Assembly: GCA_021737045.1 (NCBI GenBank)
Contig: JAIPES010000009.1
Span: forward strand, 1 to 54,002
Length of the DNA: 54,002 nt
Source: Desulfobacteraceae bacterium
GTDB lineage: Bacteria > Desulfobacterota > Desulfobacteria > Desulfobacterales > Desulfosalsimonadaceae
Direction: 5' to 3'
The position numbers were made by a program, and so were the translations under genes. Positions 52,517-54,002 of this stretch are shown here, one piece after another. A model generated the notes under the pieces. That model had not been told where the DNA came from and ran no database searches. It was given only the letters and a program-made list of their open reading frames with translations. Each line of letters opens with the position of its first letter. Within the stretch, counting starts at the first letter, position 1.

Positions 52517-53841
52517 TCAGCAGTCCCCTGACCCTGGCACTGGTGCTTTTGCTGGTAATGTTCGGTTTCCTTCTTTCCAGCAAATGGATAGGGTTTTCCC
52601 TGATCAGCACCGGTATCATAGGGCTTGTTCTGTATGACGCCAATCTGCCCCCTGTTTTGTCCATATGGGATAAAGCGGGCACTCTGCTTGCCAATTCCAT
52701 ATGGAACAGCCTGAATTCCTGGGCGTTGAGCGCCCTGCCGCTTTTCATCCTCATGGGAGAGATCCTGTACCGGACCGCCATCTCCACCAAATTGCTAAAC
52801 GGCCTGGTGCCATGGCTGACAAGAGTTCCGGGAAAACTCTACCATATCAATATTCTTGCCTGTTCCTTGTTTGCGGCAGTATCGGGTTCCAGTGCGGCCA
52901 CCACTGCAACCGTGGGAAACATCACTTTAAGCGAGCTCAAAGAGCGCGGTTATGACAAGAAACTGGCCCTGGGCTCCCTTGCAGGGGCCGGGACCATGGG
53001 GTTTTTGATCCCGCCCAGCCTTATCATGATTATTTACGGAGTCCTTTCAGATACCTCAATCGGCAAGCTTTTTATCGGCGGCATTATTCCCGGGCTGATG
53101 CTTGCTTTTTTCTACTCCGCCTACATCGCCCTGCAATGCCTGCTTCATCCGGAATATGTACCCGCTATACAGGACAATTATACCTGGGGCCAGAAGCTGA
53201 GGGCCTTAAAGGAAATTGTGCCGGTTTTTGCCCTTATATTCGTGGTGCTGGGCGGAATATATCTTGGCATGACAACCCCCACGGAGGCGGCGGCAATAGG
53301 CGTTGTCGGCTCCCTGGTGCTGGCATGGGGCTTTCGCAATCTGACCCTGAAAAATCTCATGGAATCGTTCATGGCTGCAGTCCGGACCACTGCCATGATC
53401 TGCTTTATTATCGCCGGGGCGGCTTTTCTGTCCCAGATGGTCGGATTCGTTGGTATTGCCAACGCACTGAGCCGTTATATCGTAAGCCTGGAACTTTCCC
53501 CCTATGTACTGATCCTGGTGGTTGGATTCATGTACATTCTGCTGGGCATGATACTCGACGGCATCTCCATTGTGGTCATGACCCTGCCCATTGTTCTTCC
53601 CATAGTTGTCAATGCGGGCTTTGACCCCCTGTGGTTCGGCATCTACCTGGTATTCATGGTGGAGCTGTCCCAGATTACGCCCCCGGTTGGGTTCAGCCTC
53701 TTTGTGATCAATCACATCTCCAGGGAAAACATGTACACCATACTCAAGGCCACCTTTCCTTTTTTTCTGATCATGATCCTCATGGTGGTTTTGATCACCA
53801 TGTTCCCGGAAATTGTGTTTTTCCTCACAGATAAAGTATAA
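52513..53841 (+). CDS. dctM: TRAP transporter large membrane subunit (DctM)
   Basis: 442 residues, about 12-13 membrane helices. Signature AVSGSSAATTATVGNITLSEL, then GSLAGAGTMGFLIPPSLIMIIYG, GMTTPTEAAAIGVVGSL and DGISIVVMTLPIVLPI; ELSQITPPVGFSLFVIN near the end. All are hallmarks of the ion-transporter superfamily DctM subunit that couples Na+ to substrate import. Last gene of the unit. Confidence 0.94.
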   Translation: MISSPLTLALVLLLVMFGFLLSSKWIGFSLISTGIIGLVLYDANLPPVLSIWDKAGTLLANSIWNSLNSWALSALPLFILMGEILYRTAISTKLLNGLVPWLTRVPGKLYHINILACSLFAAVSGSSAATTATVGNITLSELKERGYDKKLALGSLAGAGTMGFLIPPSLIMIIYGVLSDTSIGKLFIGGIIPGLMLAFFYSAYIALQCLLHPEYVPAIQDNYTWGQKLRALKEIVPVFALIFVVLGGIYLGMTTPTEAAAIGVVGSLVLAWGFRNLTLKNLMESFMAAVRTTAMICFIIAGAAFLSQMVGFVGIANALSRYIVSLELSPYVLILVVGFMYILLGMILDGISIVVMTLPIVLPIVVNAGFDPLWFGIYLVFMVELSQITPPVGFSLFVINHISRENMYTILKATFPFFLIMILMVVLITMFPEIVFFLTDKV

Positions 53842-53866
53842 CCTGAACTGAACGATTTCCAATTTT

Positions 53867-53897
53867 GATGGCACCGTAAAAAGCTTTTTACCGCGTC
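53867..53897. repeat. Half-decayed palindromic element
   Basis: GATGGCACCGTAAAAAG is followed by CTTTTTACCGCGTCC. The left end matches the element family exactly, while the right end has lost GGTGCCATC. No flanking duplication can be seen. It lies 25 bp after the dctM stop. Confidence 0.6.
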
Positions 53898-53953
53898 CGC
53901 TGTTTTTGCAGGAAGAAAGCCCTGCGGCCGGGGTCAGTTTTTTTGCTCCTGAC

Positions 53954-53977
53954 CGTTTACGGAGGTTTCCGTAAACG
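53954..53977. terminator. Perfect hairpin downstream of dctM
   Basis: CGTTTACGGA-GGTT-TCCGTAAACG, a 10-bp perfect stem with a 4-base loop, 112 bp past the dctM stop. No T-run follows, so it may be a weak or Rho-assisted terminator, or a part of another repeat at the window edge. Confidence 0.4.
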
Positions 53978-54002
53978 CTCAATGTCGCTTCAAAAACCGA
54001 CC

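Noticed and set aside
53954-53977. Strong intrinsic terminator for the TRAP operon
   Set aside because: The stem is perfect but there is no U-tract after it, so it was kept only as a low-confidence hairpin.
1-54002. CRISPR array or phage/integrase island
   Set aside because: The repeats present are dispersed and palindromic with unequal spacing and no spacer pattern; no cas gene, integrase or structural phage gene is encoded.

Overview
The window looks like chromosomal DNA from a sulfate-reducing or related anaerobic member of the Desulfobacterota. That is an inference from content, with no marker gene to settle it: a coenzyme-B12 isobutyryl-CoA mutase operon for short-chain fatty acids, HypAB hydrogenase maturation proteins, a siroheme sulfite-reductase-like ferredoxin protein, a NifX-like protein and dense two-component signalling. 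Genes are tightly packed and moderately GC-rich. There is one tRNA, tRNA-Ala(GGC). I see no rRNA, CRISPR array, integrase or transposase.

Layout. 0.4-2.3 kb: PiT phosphate transporter with its DUF47/PhoU-like partner. 2.4-4.6 kb: small zinc-ribbon membrane protein and a PpiD-like periplasmic foldase. 5.0-9.2 kb: cNMP/CBS/DUF294 nucleotidyltransferase-like protein, GAF-HD-GYP phosphodiesterase and a Yip1-like membrane protein. 9.5-18.5 kb (minus strand): an apparent operon icmF - 3-hydroxyacyl-CoA dehydrogenase - crotonase-like - acyl-CoA synthetase - small symporter subunit - SSS symporter, ending in a strong terminator. It can import, activate and isomerise (iso)butyrate and do part of beta-oxidation. 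18.9-24.0 kb: tRNA-Ala, then a GrpE - short Hsp70 - membrane protein operon whose last product carries degenerate J-like domains and a DUF1566 domain. 24.0-25.0 kb: hypA-hypB. 25.3-26.8 kb: an HTH/HhH protein of unknown role and an HTH-periplasmic-binding-fold regulator. 27.0-36.3 kb: a signalling region with four single-receiver response regulators, a Cache histidine kinase, a short H-box protein without an ATPase core, a NifX-like protein, a sigma-54 activator with broken catalytic motifs, a methyltransferase and an SLC13/RCK permease. 36.5-43.3 kb: a CusCBA-type Cu/Ag efflux operon with a small periplasmic protein. 43.7-44.3 kb: a Crp/Fnr regulator. 44.6-46.5 kb: a siroheme/ferredoxin protein plus a MetE/UroD-like methyltransferase. 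46.5-48.1 kb: a HipBA toxin-antitoxin module. 48.3-53.8 kb: pxpABC 5-oxoprolinase and a DctPQM TRAP transporter.

The most striking non-coding structure is a family of dispersed palindromic elements with ends related to GATGGC(G/A)CCGTAAAAAG. I count eight copies or fragments, in intergenic DNA only. Four copies are flanked by 7-8 bp direct repeats that look like target-site duplications. They range from about 33 bp to 160 bp and resemble non-autonomous transposable elements. A second structural find is that hipBA is framed by 45/46-bp near-identical direct repeats, one of which is the 3' end of the MetE-like gene, as if the module entered by site-specific or homologous insertion. The strongest protein-level leads are the GrpE/Hsp70/J-like membrane operon and the sigma-54 activator that has lost its GAFTGA Thr, Walker B Asp and sensor I Asn.
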